45,421 bases of DNA, from NCBI GenBank assembly GCA_050246915.1, contig JBFWVD010000044.1, forward strand, positions 1 through 45,421, given 5' to 3'. The stretch's first letter is position 1. Each line of letters starts with the position of its first letter. This DNA is from JBFWVD01 sp050246915 (lineage in GTDB: Bacteria; Actinomycetota; Acidimicrobiia; Acidimicrobiales; Ilumatobacteraceae). Made by a program: the position numbers and the translations under genes. Under the pieces are notes generated by a model. That model had not been told where the DNA came from. It made no database searches and saw only the letters and a list, made by a program, of their open reading frames with translations. Shown piece after piece: positions 17,572-25,014 of this stretch.

Positions 17572-19980
17572 TCACACATCGACCTCGCTCACCGCAGCTT
17601 GCACCGGCCGGTCACGCGGCAGCACGTCGAAGATCGATGGCGGTTCGGTCCACACATCGCGCTGCGGCACGTTCGACTGTTCGGCGCGGCGAGCCGCGTC
17701 GATGGCGCGCCAGACCCGCTCCGGAGTGCACGGCATGTCGACATGCCGCACCCCGAGATGCGTCAGCGCATCGACGACCGCGCTCTGCACCGCAGGAGTC
17801 GAACCGATGGTGCCGGACTCTCCGATCCCCTTGGCGCCCAAGGGGTTCAGCGGTGTCGGGGTCTGAGTGTTGAAGGTCTCGAAGCTCGGGAGTTCGGCCG
17901 CGCTCACCATCGCATACTCCGCCAGCGTCGACGTGAGCGGATTGCCGTCCTCGTCGTAGACGAACTCCTCGAACAGCGCCTGTCCAATACCGGAGGCGAT
18001 GCCGCCGTGCTGCTGCCCGGCCACGATCATGGGGTTCACCACGGTGCCGCAATCGTCGACGGCGATGTGGCGCAACAACTCGACCTTGCCGGTCTCGGTG
18101 TCGATCTCGACGACGGCGACGTGCGCGCCAAAGGGGAAGGTCGCGCCGCCCTGCGCCTGATCGAGGGCCACCGACAGCGGTGATCCTGACGACTCGAGTT
18201 CGTGTCGGGCGATGTCTGCCCAACTCACCGTGCGCGCCGGCACTCCCGCGACGCCGAGGGTCCCGTCACCGACGACGATGATGTCGGCCGGATCTGCCTC
18301 GAGAACCCGCGCCGCGATCTCGCGTGCCCGCACCACCATCTCCCTCGACGCCATCAGGACGGCCGATCCACCCAACTGCAGTGAACGCGAACCGCCCGTG
18401 CCCCCGCCGCGCGGCACCAACGCCGTGTCGGACTGCACGTAGCGGATGTTGTCGAGGTCGATGCCGAGCGTGTCGGCTGCGATCGTGCCAAAGGTGGTGG
18501 CGTGCCCTTGTCCGTGTCCGGACGTGCCAACCGAGACCGTGGCCGTGCCGTCGACCTCGATGACGACGCTGGCGTACTCCTGTCCCGACCCGCCGGCGGT
18601 GATCTCCACGTACGTCGAGACGCCGATGCCGATCTGCTTCACATCTGCGCGTTCACGCCGTTGCTGCTGTTCGCGACGCAGCTCGGCGTATCCCGCTCGG
18701 TCGAGTGCCTCGTCGAGCGACGCCCTGTAGTCCCCGACGTCGTAGCGGGCACCGGTGACCGTGGTGTACGGGAACGCATCCGAGCTCAACAAGTTCTTGC
18801 GCCGAATGTCGACCGCGTCCAGAGACAGTTCATGAGCGGCCATGTCCATGATGCGTTCCAAGAACGCGGCGGCCTCGGGGCGTCCCGCACCTCGGTACGC
18901 ACCGGTGGGCGTGGTGTTGGTGACGGCGACCGCACCGCTGAAGCTGATCTTCGGGATCTCGTAGGGGCCTTGTGCCATGAGTCGCGTCGGCCCGATGGCA
19001 AGACGACCACCGAAGCCGGCATAGGCACCCCCGTCGCCGATGACGCGAGCCCGCATCCCGGTGATGCGTCCAGCGCGGGTGAACCCCATCTCGATGTAGT
19101 GCACCTGGGCGCGACCATGTGGTTGCGACAGCAGGTGCTCGGAACGGGTGTCGGCCCAGGCGACAGGACGAGCGAGGCGCAACGCTGCGGCGATGGCCAC
19201 GAAGTGCTCGGCGAGGACGCCGACCTTGCCGCCGAACCCTCCACCGACGTGCGGGGCGATGACCCGGAGCGAATCGGGGGACAGACCCAAGGACCTGGTG
19301 GCGAGGCGCAAGAAGCCATGCGGCTGCTGGGTCGACAGATGAACGGTCGCCACGTACGGATCGGCGGGATCGATGGCGGGAACGACGGTGATGGCGTTGC
19401 CTTCCATCGGCATGATCGCCAACCGCTGGTTCACGAACCGGCCACGGACGATCACCTCGGCGTCGTCGAGCGCCCCATCGTGGAGCGTCCAGTCATCGTC
19501 GAGCAACGATGCGGCCAGGTTGCGGTCGACGTCAGCGAACAACAGCGGCGCGCCGGGAGCGAGTGCATCCTCGGGGTCGACGACAGCCTCGAGCGGCGTG
19601 TAGTCCACATCCACGACGGCGGCGCCGTCAGCGGCCGCGACCTTCGACGTCGCCACCACGACGGCGACGGCCTCGCCGACATAGCGGACGCGATCGACCG
19701 CAAGCGGCGGTTGGGCGATGGAGGGGTGCAGCACCACGCCGAACAGATTGAAGCGCGGCAACTGGAGATCGGCCGCCGTGTAGACGGCCACGACGCCATC
19801 GACGGCGAGCGCCCCGTCGATGTCGATGGCCCCGAGTTCCGCATGCGCATACGGACTGCGCACGAACGCCAGGTGGAGCAGACCGGGGATCCGGAAGCTG
19901 TCGACGAAGGTGGTGTGACCGGTGAGCAGATCGGGGTCCTCGACGCGGATGACGGACGTTCCGATGAGTGATCCGGGCAT
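17572..19980 (-). CDS. Molybdenum hydroxylase large subunit, form II CoxL type
   Basis: This 802-residue protein has the aldehyde oxidase / xanthine dehydrogenase large-subunit architecture. It starts RVEDPDLLTGHTTFVD, has the molybdopterin loop GGGFGGK at 246-252, the active-site loop AYRGAGR at 361-367, and the catalytic Glu near residue 721 in GIGESG. The AYRGAGR loop is that of form II CoxL-like enzymes; true CO dehydrogenases carry AYxCSFR, so CO oxidation is not supported. It should oxidise an aldehyde or N-heterocycle at a Mo-cytosine-dinucleotide site. The FAD (CoxM) and [2Fe-2S] (CoxS) subunit genes, normally adjacent, are absent from this window. It is divergent from a double GntR regulator, which probably controls it. 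Confidence 0.9.
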   Translation of the reverse strand: MPGSLIGTSVIRVEDPDLLTGHTTFVDSFRIPGLLHLAFVRSPYAHAELGAIDIDGALAVDGVVAVYTAADLQLPRFNLFGVVLHPSIAQPPLAVDRVRYVGEAVAVVVATSKVAAADGAAVVDVDYTPLEAVVDPEDALAPGAPLLFADVDRNLAASLLDDDWTLHDGALDDAEVIVRGRFVNQRLAIMPMEGNAITVVPAIDPADPYVATVHLSTQQPHGFLRLATRSLGLSPDSLRVIAPHVGGGFGGKVGVLAEHFVAIAAALRLARPVAWADTRSEHLLSQPHGRAQVHYIEMGFTRAGRITGMRARVIGDGGAYAGFGGRLAIGPTRLMAQGPYEIPKISFSGAVAVTNTTPTGAYRGAGRPEAAAFLERIMDMAAHELSLDAVDIRRKNLLSSDAFPYTTVTGARYDVGDYRASLDEALDRAGYAELRREQQQRRERADVKQIGIGVSTYVEITAGGSGQEYASVVIEVDGTATVSVGTSGHGQGHATTFGTIAADTLGIDLDNIRYVQSDTALVPRGGGTGGSRSLQLGGSAVLMASREMVVRAREIAARVLEADPADIIVVGDGTLGVAGVPARTVSWADIARHELESSGSPLSVALDQAQGGATFPFGAHVAVVEIDTETGKVELLRHIAVDDCGTVVNPMIVAGQQHGGIASGIGQALFEEFVYDEDGNPLTSTLAEYAMVSAAELPSFETFNTQTPTPLNPLGAKGIGESGTIGSTPAVQSAVVDALTHLGVRHVDMPCTPERVWRAIDAARRAEQSNVPQRDVWTEPPSIFDVLPRDRPVQAAVSEVDV

Positions 19981-20044
19981 GGATCGACGTTATGGGATGC
20001 ACGCAGATCGCGACGACCGACCCGAGGACCTACAGTCGAAAACG
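19981..20044. promoter_or_regulatory. Divergent control region of the CoxL-type gene and its GntR regulator
   Basis: Only 64 bases separate the two starts (fewer if the regulator starts further upstream), so both promoters and any GntR operator must overlap here or lie within the coding starts. I do not see a clear TGGT-N-ACCA-type FadR site. The arrangement itself suggests autoregulation and control of the hydroxylase gene. Confidence 0.45.
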
Positions 20045-21556
20045 ATGTTCCCCGAGACCGACGATCAGATCCGAGTGCAGAAGGCGAGCGAACTCGTCGC
20101 GGATCGGATCCGCCGACGGATCGTGCGCGGGGACCTCCCCGTGGGCACCCGCCTCCCGCCAGAGGAAGAGCTCATGGCGTCGTTCGGGGTGGCGCGGACC
20201 ACATTGCGCGAGGCCCTACGGGTCCTCGAGGCACAAGGCCTCCTTCGGATTCGTCGCGGTCGAGGTGGGGGCGGGGTCGTCACCCTTCCCACGCTCACCC
20301 AGGCCAGCGAGACGCTGGGGGCGTACCTCCAGCTGAATCGGGTCCGGCGCGGCGATCTCGATGACGCGAGGCTGATGTTCGAGCCGGCGTTGGCGGCCAA
20401 CCTCGCCCGAACACAACGGCCCGAGGACCTCGCCGTGCTCGACGGTTTCGTCGACGCGGCCTCGCAAGCCGCTGCTGCTGATGACCGACCGGCGTTCGGC
20501 GCCGCGGCGGCAGGACTGCACATCGCCATCGTGGAGCGCGGCGGCAACATCACCTTGGCCACGCTCGGAGCTCTGCTCGTCGATCTCGCCAGTTGGCGAT
20601 ACGCGACCGGGGCGAGCCAAGCCACCAAGGAACAGATGCGGCGGGCCGCGAAGTCATACGCGAAGTTGACAGCGTTGGTCCGTTCCGGCGACCCGGAACT
20701 CGTGCAGGCGCATTGGCATTCGCAGTTGAGCTATCTGGCCACTCGCGACTCTGATCGCGAGATCGGCCTCGACCTCACCGGCACGCGTGAGAGCACCAAC
20801 TCCGCATGGTTCGGTCCCGTCGGCGCACCGGGCGCGAGCGCGCCAGAGGTGAAGACGAGCCGCCTCGTCGCCAACGAGTTGCGGAGGCGGATCCTGTCCG
20901 GACAGTTGCAGATCGGCGATCGACTCCCGGTGGAGGAAGAGCTCACCGCGGCGTTCGGGATCGCCCGCACCACGCTGCGCGAAGCACTACGCATCTTGGA
21001 GGCGGCCGGTTTGATCACCATCCGCCGTGGACGCGGTGGCGGCGGCACGGTGACGCTCCCGTCGCTCGAGCATCTCGCGCTGCCGATCGTGACCGTGCTG
21101 CAGATGCAGCACACGACGCTCGGCGATCTCGGCGCTGCCCTCGAGATCATCGAGCCCCAGCTGGCCGGGCAGCTGGCCGTCACGCGCACTGCCGCTGACC
21201 TCGCGGCCATGAACGCCATCGTGAGCCGAGCCTTCATCGCTGCCGCGCAAGAGGACAACGCCGAAACGCGTCTCGCCAACTTGGCCATGCATCGCCTGGT
21301 CATCGAACGCGCCGGCAACACCACCGTGACGGGCCTCATGACCCTCATCAACGATGCGGTGACTCGCAGCTTGGTGTACTCGACCGCAGAGACGAGCCCG
21401 GACCAGCTGACCATCGTTGCCAAGTCATTGCGACGCCTCGTGAGCATGGTGCAAGCGGGCGACGCAGCTGGGGCGACCGAACATTGGAAGCGACACCTCG
21501 CCGTGCTTCGTCACGTTCGAAAGAGCGTCGCCGACGTGGAGATCTACGACCTCTGA
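20045..21556 (+). CDS. Tandem-duplicated GntR/FadR-family transcriptional regulator (two wHTH-FCD modules in one chain)
   Basis: With the ATG at 20045 the protein has 503 residues, twice the usual length. Module 1: winged helix 11-82 (LPPEEELMASFGVARTTLRE), FCD domain about 100-235. Module 2: winged helix 268-339 (LPVEEELTAAFGIARTTLRE), FCD about 355-495. The two helix-turn-helix segments are nearly identical, including the wing RRGRGGGG, while the FCD domains have diverged. GntR-FCD proteins normally act as homodimers on palindromic operators, binding small carboxylates. Here one chain carries a complete pair of DNA-binding heads. Upstream in-frame ATGs (19979, 19997) are possible but would overlap the divergent gene or add a poorly conserved extension. 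The likely target is the adjacent CoxL-type gene. Confidence 0.88.
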   Translation: MFPETDDQIRVQKASELVADRIRRRIVRGDLPVGTRLPPEEELMASFGVARTTLREALRVLEAQGLLRIRRGRGGGGVVTLPTLTQASETLGAYLQLNRVRRGDLDDARLMFEPALAANLARTQRPEDLAVLDGFVDAASQAAAADDRPAFGAAAAGLHIAIVERGGNITLATLGALLVDLASWRYATGASQATKEQMRRAAKSYAKLTALVRSGDPELVQAHWHSQLSYLATRDSDREIGLDLTGTRESTNSAWFGPVGAPGASAPEVKTSRLVANELRRRILSGQLQIGDRLPVEEELTAAFGIARTTLREALRILEAAGLITIRRGRGGGGTVTLPSLEHLALPIVTVLQMQHTTLGDLGAALEIIEPQLAGQLAVTRTAADLAAMNAIVSRAFIAAAQEDNAETRLANLAMHRLVIERAGNTTVTGLMTLINDAVTRSLVYSTAETSPDQLTIVAKSLRRLVSMVQAGDAAGATEHWKRHLAVLRHVRKSVADVEIYDL

Positions 21557-21595
21557 CCTCGGGCCTTGCCATTCGCGCGCAACGCTGGTGCCATC

Positions 21596-21611
21596 GTCAA
21601 CTTCAATTGAC
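21596..21611. other. 16-bp palindrome GTCAACTTCAATTGAC
   Basis: Arms GTCAA and TTGAC flank six bases in the gap between the GntR regulator and the PH-like gene. It is the intergenic member of the recurring KCAA-N6-TTGM family described in the findings. It could be an operator for the downstream gene, whose proposed start is 141 bases away. Confidence 0.5.
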
Positions 21612-21751
21612 AACGACGCAGTGCCCAGGATGACTCGAGCGGAGCTGTGACTCAACGCATGCGCTCCAACCGTGCCTTGGCCCCGAAACCAGCATCGCGC
21701 CGGGCGTTCTAGGGGTCGCCACATTCGCTTCGGATCGGGCAAGCTTCACCG

Positions 21752-22285
21752 GTGAGCAAGCGGTGGGCGACCCGTCGGCGAGCGCAGATCGCTGAAACAC
21801 CAGGTGCTCATCCAATCCGCCTGCGACGTGGCATCGCCTCGCGTCTTCGGCTCGGAACCATGACACAGGTCTACGCGTACGGCGCACTTGGGCTTTCGGT
21901 CTACTGGTCGCCTTCGGTGTTCACATCGGATCTGTACTCCACCCGTGACCGATGGCTGTTGGCGCTGGCAATCGTGGGATTGCTCGCCGTGCGCGTCGCC
22001 ATCGCCACAGACTGGGTAGAGGCAACATCGAGCGGCCTCACGTGGCGATCGATCTTCGTGAGACGCCACTTGCCATGGTCCGACATCACGTCCCTCCAAC
22101 TCGGGGAGCCAACGAACTCCGGCATCCACGGGCACGCCCCCGACGCTCTTCGAGTGAACGGCCCCCGCTTCATCGGCGGTCACTTCGCGGTCCACACATC
22201 GATTCAATGCCGCAACGAGGCAATAGAGGACTTCATCGCCGCCGCAACCGAACTTCGACTTACCGCGATGAACATCGAAACGTAG
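21752..22285 (+). CDS. Membrane protein with PH-like domain
   Basis: An open frame of 177 residues starts at a GTG. A basic N-terminus is followed by two hydrophobic segments (about 38-55 and 67-85) and then VEATSSGLTWRSIFVRRHLPWSDI. The last stretch is the strand pattern of small bacterial PH domains (bPH type), in which a short membrane hairpin precedes a beta-sandwich. Function is unknown. An internal ATG at 21857 is an alternative start that keeps the membrane part. No strong ribosome binding site marks either start. The 195 bases upstream hold the palindrome at 21596-21611 and nothing else I can identify. Confidence 0.6.
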   Translation: MSKRWATRRRAQIAETPGAHPIRLRRGIASRLRLGTMTQVYAYGALGLSVYWSPSVFTSDLYSTRDRWLLALAIVGLLAVRVAIATDWVEATSSGLTWRSIFVRRHLPWSDITSLQLGEPTNSGIHGHAPDALRVNGPRFIGGHFAVHTSIQCRNEAIEDFIAAATELRLTAMNIET

Positions 22286-22436
22286 GACTGAGCACCGGGT
22301 AGCCGACACTTCCCACCGCGTGAATGAGCACATCCCCGTCGATCCACGGCGAAACCTCCCGTGACAAGCGTTTGACAATCGACCAGCCCGCGGCGGCATC
22401 GAGCGTGGCCAGCCGACACGAAACCGCAGGTAGAGC

Positions 22437-22512
22437 TGGTGGGCCGCCTGGGACTCGAACCCAGAACCAGCGGATTAAAAGTCCGATGCTCTGCCAATTG
22501 AGCTAGCGGCCC
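22437..22512 (-). tRNA. tRNA-Lys (anticodon UUU), CCA encoded
   Basis: On the minus strand, acceptor GGGCCGC pairs with GCGGCCC, the D arm is GCTC-AATTGGCA-GAGC, the anticodon loop is CTTTTAA, and the T arm is CTGGG-TTCGAGT-CCCAG, followed by discriminator A and a genomically encoded CCA (22437-22439). The anticodon TTT gives lysine. The outermost pair of the anticodon stem is a T-C mismatch, which is unusual, but all other stems pair. The 150 bases between this gene and the PH-like gene show nothing I can name. Confidence 0.95.
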
Positions 22513-22666
22513 GCGTCCGAGCGAGCTCGGCCGACTGGGACCAGGTTAGGTGCAGGCCGACGCTCGGATGGCAACCGATTCGGGCCAGCCGGCGCCGACC
22601 CTGGTTCAGCGGCCGAGACGCCGGGCACTTCGCGGCAATGGACACGGCACCGGAGCCTCCCCGACG

Positions 22667-22909
22667 ATGACTGACTACGTCATCCCTGACCCCGAGCCCA
22701 AGGAGATCGACGAGCGCCTCGCCATCGAGTTGCGCCATCTCGCCGACAACGCCGTGCTGAAGGGCGCCCCATCGGGCAACGAGAAGTGCGACAACTGCCT
22801 CTACTACCTCGAGAACTCCGCAGAGATCTCCTACTGCTGGCACCCCAAGCTGCGCATCCTCGTGGGATCACAATGGTGGTGTCAGTGGTGGGAACAGATC
22901 CCCACCTGA
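22667..22909 (+). CDS. Small four-cysteine, HiPIP-like protein
   Basis: An 80-residue protein starts at the ATG 22667. Its second half has four cysteines: Cys41 and Cys44 (KCDNCLYY), Cys57 (SYCWHP) and Cys72 (WWCQWW), with spacing x2, x12 and x14. High-potential iron-sulfur proteins place their four ligands with a similar x2-x16-x13 layout and end G-[YW]-C-x2-[FYW]; here the last motif reads W-W-C-x2-W. There is no signal peptide, unlike secreted HiPIPs, and the first 35 residues are acidic and helical. A small [4Fe-4S] or zinc protein is plausible. I do not recognise a named family. It lies between the tRNA (divergent) and the deacetylase gene (convergent). Confidence 0.6.
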   Translation: MTDYVIPDPEPKEIDERLAIELRHLADNAVLKGAPSGNEKCDNCLYYLENSAEISYCWHPKLRILVGSQWWCQWWEQIPT

Positions 22910-22916
22910 ACCAAGA

Positions 22917-22936
22917 GCGTCAAGTGTGATTGACGC
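22917..22936. terminator. Perfect 7-bp inverted repeat after the HiPIP-like gene
   Basis: GCGTCAA and TTGACGC flank six bases, starting eight bases after the stop at 22909. It could act as a terminator hairpin, although there is no T-run. The same two arms with the same 6-base spacing occur at 2247-2266 inside the aminotransferase gene. Confidence 0.4.
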
Positions 22937-22993
22937 CGAGCGAAGATGGCGCACTTTCGCACCTATGCGGTGGAAAACTGCAACAAGTTAGAA

Positions 22994-23047
22994 AACCGAC
23001 GTTCGCCAACCGACGTTCGCCGGCCGACAACGCCGACCGACAACGCC
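22994..23047. repeat. Tandem repeats: 14 bp x 2 then 13 bp x 2
   Basis: AACCGACGTTCGCC occurs twice (22994-23007, 23008-23021), followed directly by GGCCGACAACGCC (23022-23034) and GACCGACAACGCC (23035-23047). The array lies 3' of the deacetylase gene, about 40 bases past its stop. Confidence 0.8.
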
Positions 23048-23068
23048 GACCGGTCACAAAGCCTGCGC

Positions 23069-23085
23069 AGCCAGCGAGGCTGGCT
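23069..23085 (-). terminator. Hairpin at the deacetylase stop
   Basis: AGCCAG (23069-23074) and CTGGCT (23080-23085) form a 6-bp stem with a 5-base loop and overlap the last base of the stop codon. On the minus strand it is followed a few bases later by a short CTTTG, a weak T-run. It may be a terminator. Confidence 0.4.
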
Positions 23086-24875
23086 CAGTTGTTGATGACC
23101 GACAACGCGTCGCGCACGGTACGAACGGAGATCCCGCTCGACGCGATGCGATCCAGATAGGCATTGAACATCGATGGCGAAGAGTCATAGGTAGTCGGGC
23201 TGTCCACGATGTTGTGGAACACCAAGATGAGCCACGTATTGCTCGAGCGCGCCTGATTCACCCACGACTGAACCTGATCGACCGATGTCGTGTTCAACAC
23301 GTTCTGCACCTGCAGGCGATATGGATCAGTGGCCCGTGGATAGTTGAAGCCCGACTCCACGGTGCGATGTGAGCCGTACACAGATCTGATGTCGTCGAGA
23401 ACACCAGCTCCAAAGTACTCACCGTACGGTGACGCGAAGTTCGAGATGCTCACTCCGAGCTGCGACTCCAGGTCCGATCGCGACTGTGCGAGTTCACGAT
23501 GCCGCGCCGAGGCGCTGAGCGTCGGCAGATGCGGATGGGAGATGGTGTGTGATCCGATCTCGTTCCCCGCGTTCATGAGCTGTCGCACTTGCGAGACGTT
23601 CATGTAGGGCGAACTCTGGAAGCCAGACAGGACATAGAACGTCCCCGTCATACCGTGGGCTTGCAGCCTCGGCAATGCAGCGGTGAGGTGGGAGAGCCAG
23701 CCGTCGTCGAAGGTGAGCGACACCATCCCGCCAGAGATCGGACCACCCCCGCCACCCGGGGGTCGAGTGGTGGTGGTCGTCGACGGCAATGTGGTCGTCG
23801 TCGGTGGGCGCGTCGTGGTGGTCGGCGGGACCGTCGTGGTCGTGGTCGGTGGGCGCGTCGTGGTGGTCGGTGGGACCGTCGTGGTCGTGGTGCTGGTCGT
23901 CGTCGGCGGGAGCGTCGGCTCGACCGGTTCGTCGGCGAGAAGGCCAGCGATCGGCACGTACCCGACAACGTCCATCACCACATGCGCAGAACCCGCAAAG
24001 TTCCCAACCGCAACACCACCACCAACACCAACCTTCGCCACCACCAAATTCGCGACCGTCGCACCAGCAACCACATTCACCGACGACGCCACCGGCTCAA
24101 CCTCACCAGCCGGCCACACCGTCACATGCGAACCATCCGACGGCTCCACCACCGTCACATTCACCACAACCGCCGCCACACCCGACAACGGCACACCACC
24201 ACGACCCAACAACCCGAACACCACCGGCGAACCAGCAACCACCGGCCCACCACCAACACCCCCACCATCAACCGTCACACCACCAGGCCGCGTATCCACC
24301 ACACGCGCCGGCGACAAAACACCAAACCCAGAACCCGTCGGCACATACCCGACAACGTCCATCACCACATGCGCAGAACCCGCAAAGTTCCCAACCGCAA
24401 CACCACCACCAACACCAACCTTCGCCACCACCAAATTCGCGACCGTCGCACCAGCAACCACATTCACCGACGACGCCACCGGCTCAACCTCACCAGCCGG
24501 CCACACCGTCACATGCGAGCCATCCGACGGCTCCACCACCGTCACATTCACCACAACCGCCGCCACACCCGACAACGGCACACCACCACGACCCAACAAC
24601 CCGAACACCACCGGCGAACCGGCAACCACCGGCCCACCACCAACACCCCCACCATCAACCGTCACACCACCAGGCCGCGTATCCACCACACGCGCCGGCG
24701 ACACCGGGACGATCGACGGTGTCTCGACGGCCGCGGCCGGCCGCTGATCGACGCCGACCACCGACACGAGCGACGCGGCCAACAAGGTCAGCACCACGGC
24801 CACGAGCACTCGAACCGGGGGTGCGGAACGACGCTCAGATGCGTCGGCCGCCAGGGGGGTTGTCCGCCTCGACAT
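23085..24875 (-). CDS. Secreted polysaccharide deacetylase with two near-identical DTR modules and a Thr/Pro linker
   Basis: The ATG at 24875 (MSRRTTPLAADASE) gives 596 residues; a TTG nine bases upstream is also possible. A signal peptide or anchor covers about residues 18-45. Two modules starting SPARVVDTRPGG follow, 129 residues apart and almost identical. A Thr/Pro-rich linker (about 322-373) then leads to a NodB domain with SLTFDDG (Asp390, Asp391) and HTISHPH (His443, His447), the metal-binding and catalytic-base positions. The enzyme should remove N- or O-acetyl groups from peptidoglycan or exopolysaccharide outside the cell. The modules are cysteine-free relatives of those in the SGNH protein at 14792-16717. 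It is divergent from the pilin-like gene. Confidence 0.88.
   Translation of the reverse strand: MSRRTTPLAADASERRSAPPVRVLVAVVLTLLAASLVSVVGVDQRPAAAVETPSIVPVSPARVVDTRPGGVTVDGGGVGGGPVVAGSPVVFGLLGRGGVPLSGVAAVVVNVTVVEPSDGSHVTVWPAGEVEPVASSVNVVAGATVANLVVAKVGVGGGVAVGNFAGSAHVVMDVVGYVPTGSGFGVLSPARVVDTRPGGVTVDGGGVGGGPVVAGSPVVFGLLGRGGVPLSGVAAVVVNVTVVEPSDGSHVTVWPAGEVEPVASSVNVVAGATVANLVVAKVGVGGGVAVGNFAGSAHVVMDVVGYVPIAGLLADEPVEPTLPPTTTSTTTTTVPPTTTTRPPTTTTTVPPTTTTRPPTTTTLPSTTTTTRPPGGGGGPISGGMVSLTFDDGWLSHLTAALPRLQAHGMTGTFYVLSGFQSSPYMNVSQVRQLMNAGNEIGSHTISHPHLPTLSASARHRELAQSRSDLESQLGVSISNFASPYGEYFGAGVLDDIRSVYGSHRTVESGFNYPRATDPYRLQVQNVLNTTSVDQVQSWVNQARSSNTWLILVFHNIVDSPTTYDSSPSMFNAYLDRIASSGISVRTVRDALSVINN
23952..24703 (-). 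repeat. Two 387-bp-period direct repeats inside the deacetylase gene
   Basis: The segment from about 23952 to 24314 recurs from about 24339 to 24703 with only a few base differences (for example GCGAACCATCC against GCGAGCCATCC). The period is 387 bp, exactly 129 codons. Synonymous sites are conserved as well as amino acids, so the copies arose recently or are kept alike by gene conversion. Codon choice in the copies (many GGT, GTG and GTT on the coding strand) differs from that of the deacetylase domain. Confidence 0.9.
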
Positions 24876-24950
24876 GAACGACAACCTACGCGCCGCCCAC
24901 TACCGAATGGCGGCGGTTCACAGATTCGCCACACAATGCAGGGGTTCCAC

Positions 24951-24985
24951 CCAAGATCGTCCCGATCGTCTCAAGAACCCTTGAC
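24951..24985 (+). promoter_or_regulatory. Upstream region of the pilin-like gene with inverted repeat and AAGATCG/AAGAACC elements
   Basis: CCAAGATCGTC, then TCCCGATCGTC, then TCAAGAACCCT occur in order. The last forms the inverted repeat TCAAG-AACC-CTTGA (24971-24984). The AAGATCG and AAGAACC elements also occur, in the same order, upstream of the DUF1800 gene. The region lies 30-64 bases before the GTG at 25015. A regulatory role is inference. Confidence 0.4.
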
Positions 24986-25014
24986 GGAGAGCGTCAGACG
25001 GCCGACAGCAGGAC

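Noticed and set aside
17572..19980. Carbon monoxide dehydrogenase CoxL
   Set aside because: The active-site loop is AYRGAGR; the AYxCSFR loop with the copper-binding Cys of form I enzymes is missing, as are the other subunits.
22324..22506. Short open frame across the tRNA-Lys region
   Set aside because: It runs through the tRNA gene on the opposite strand and has no ribosome binding site or recognisable protein.
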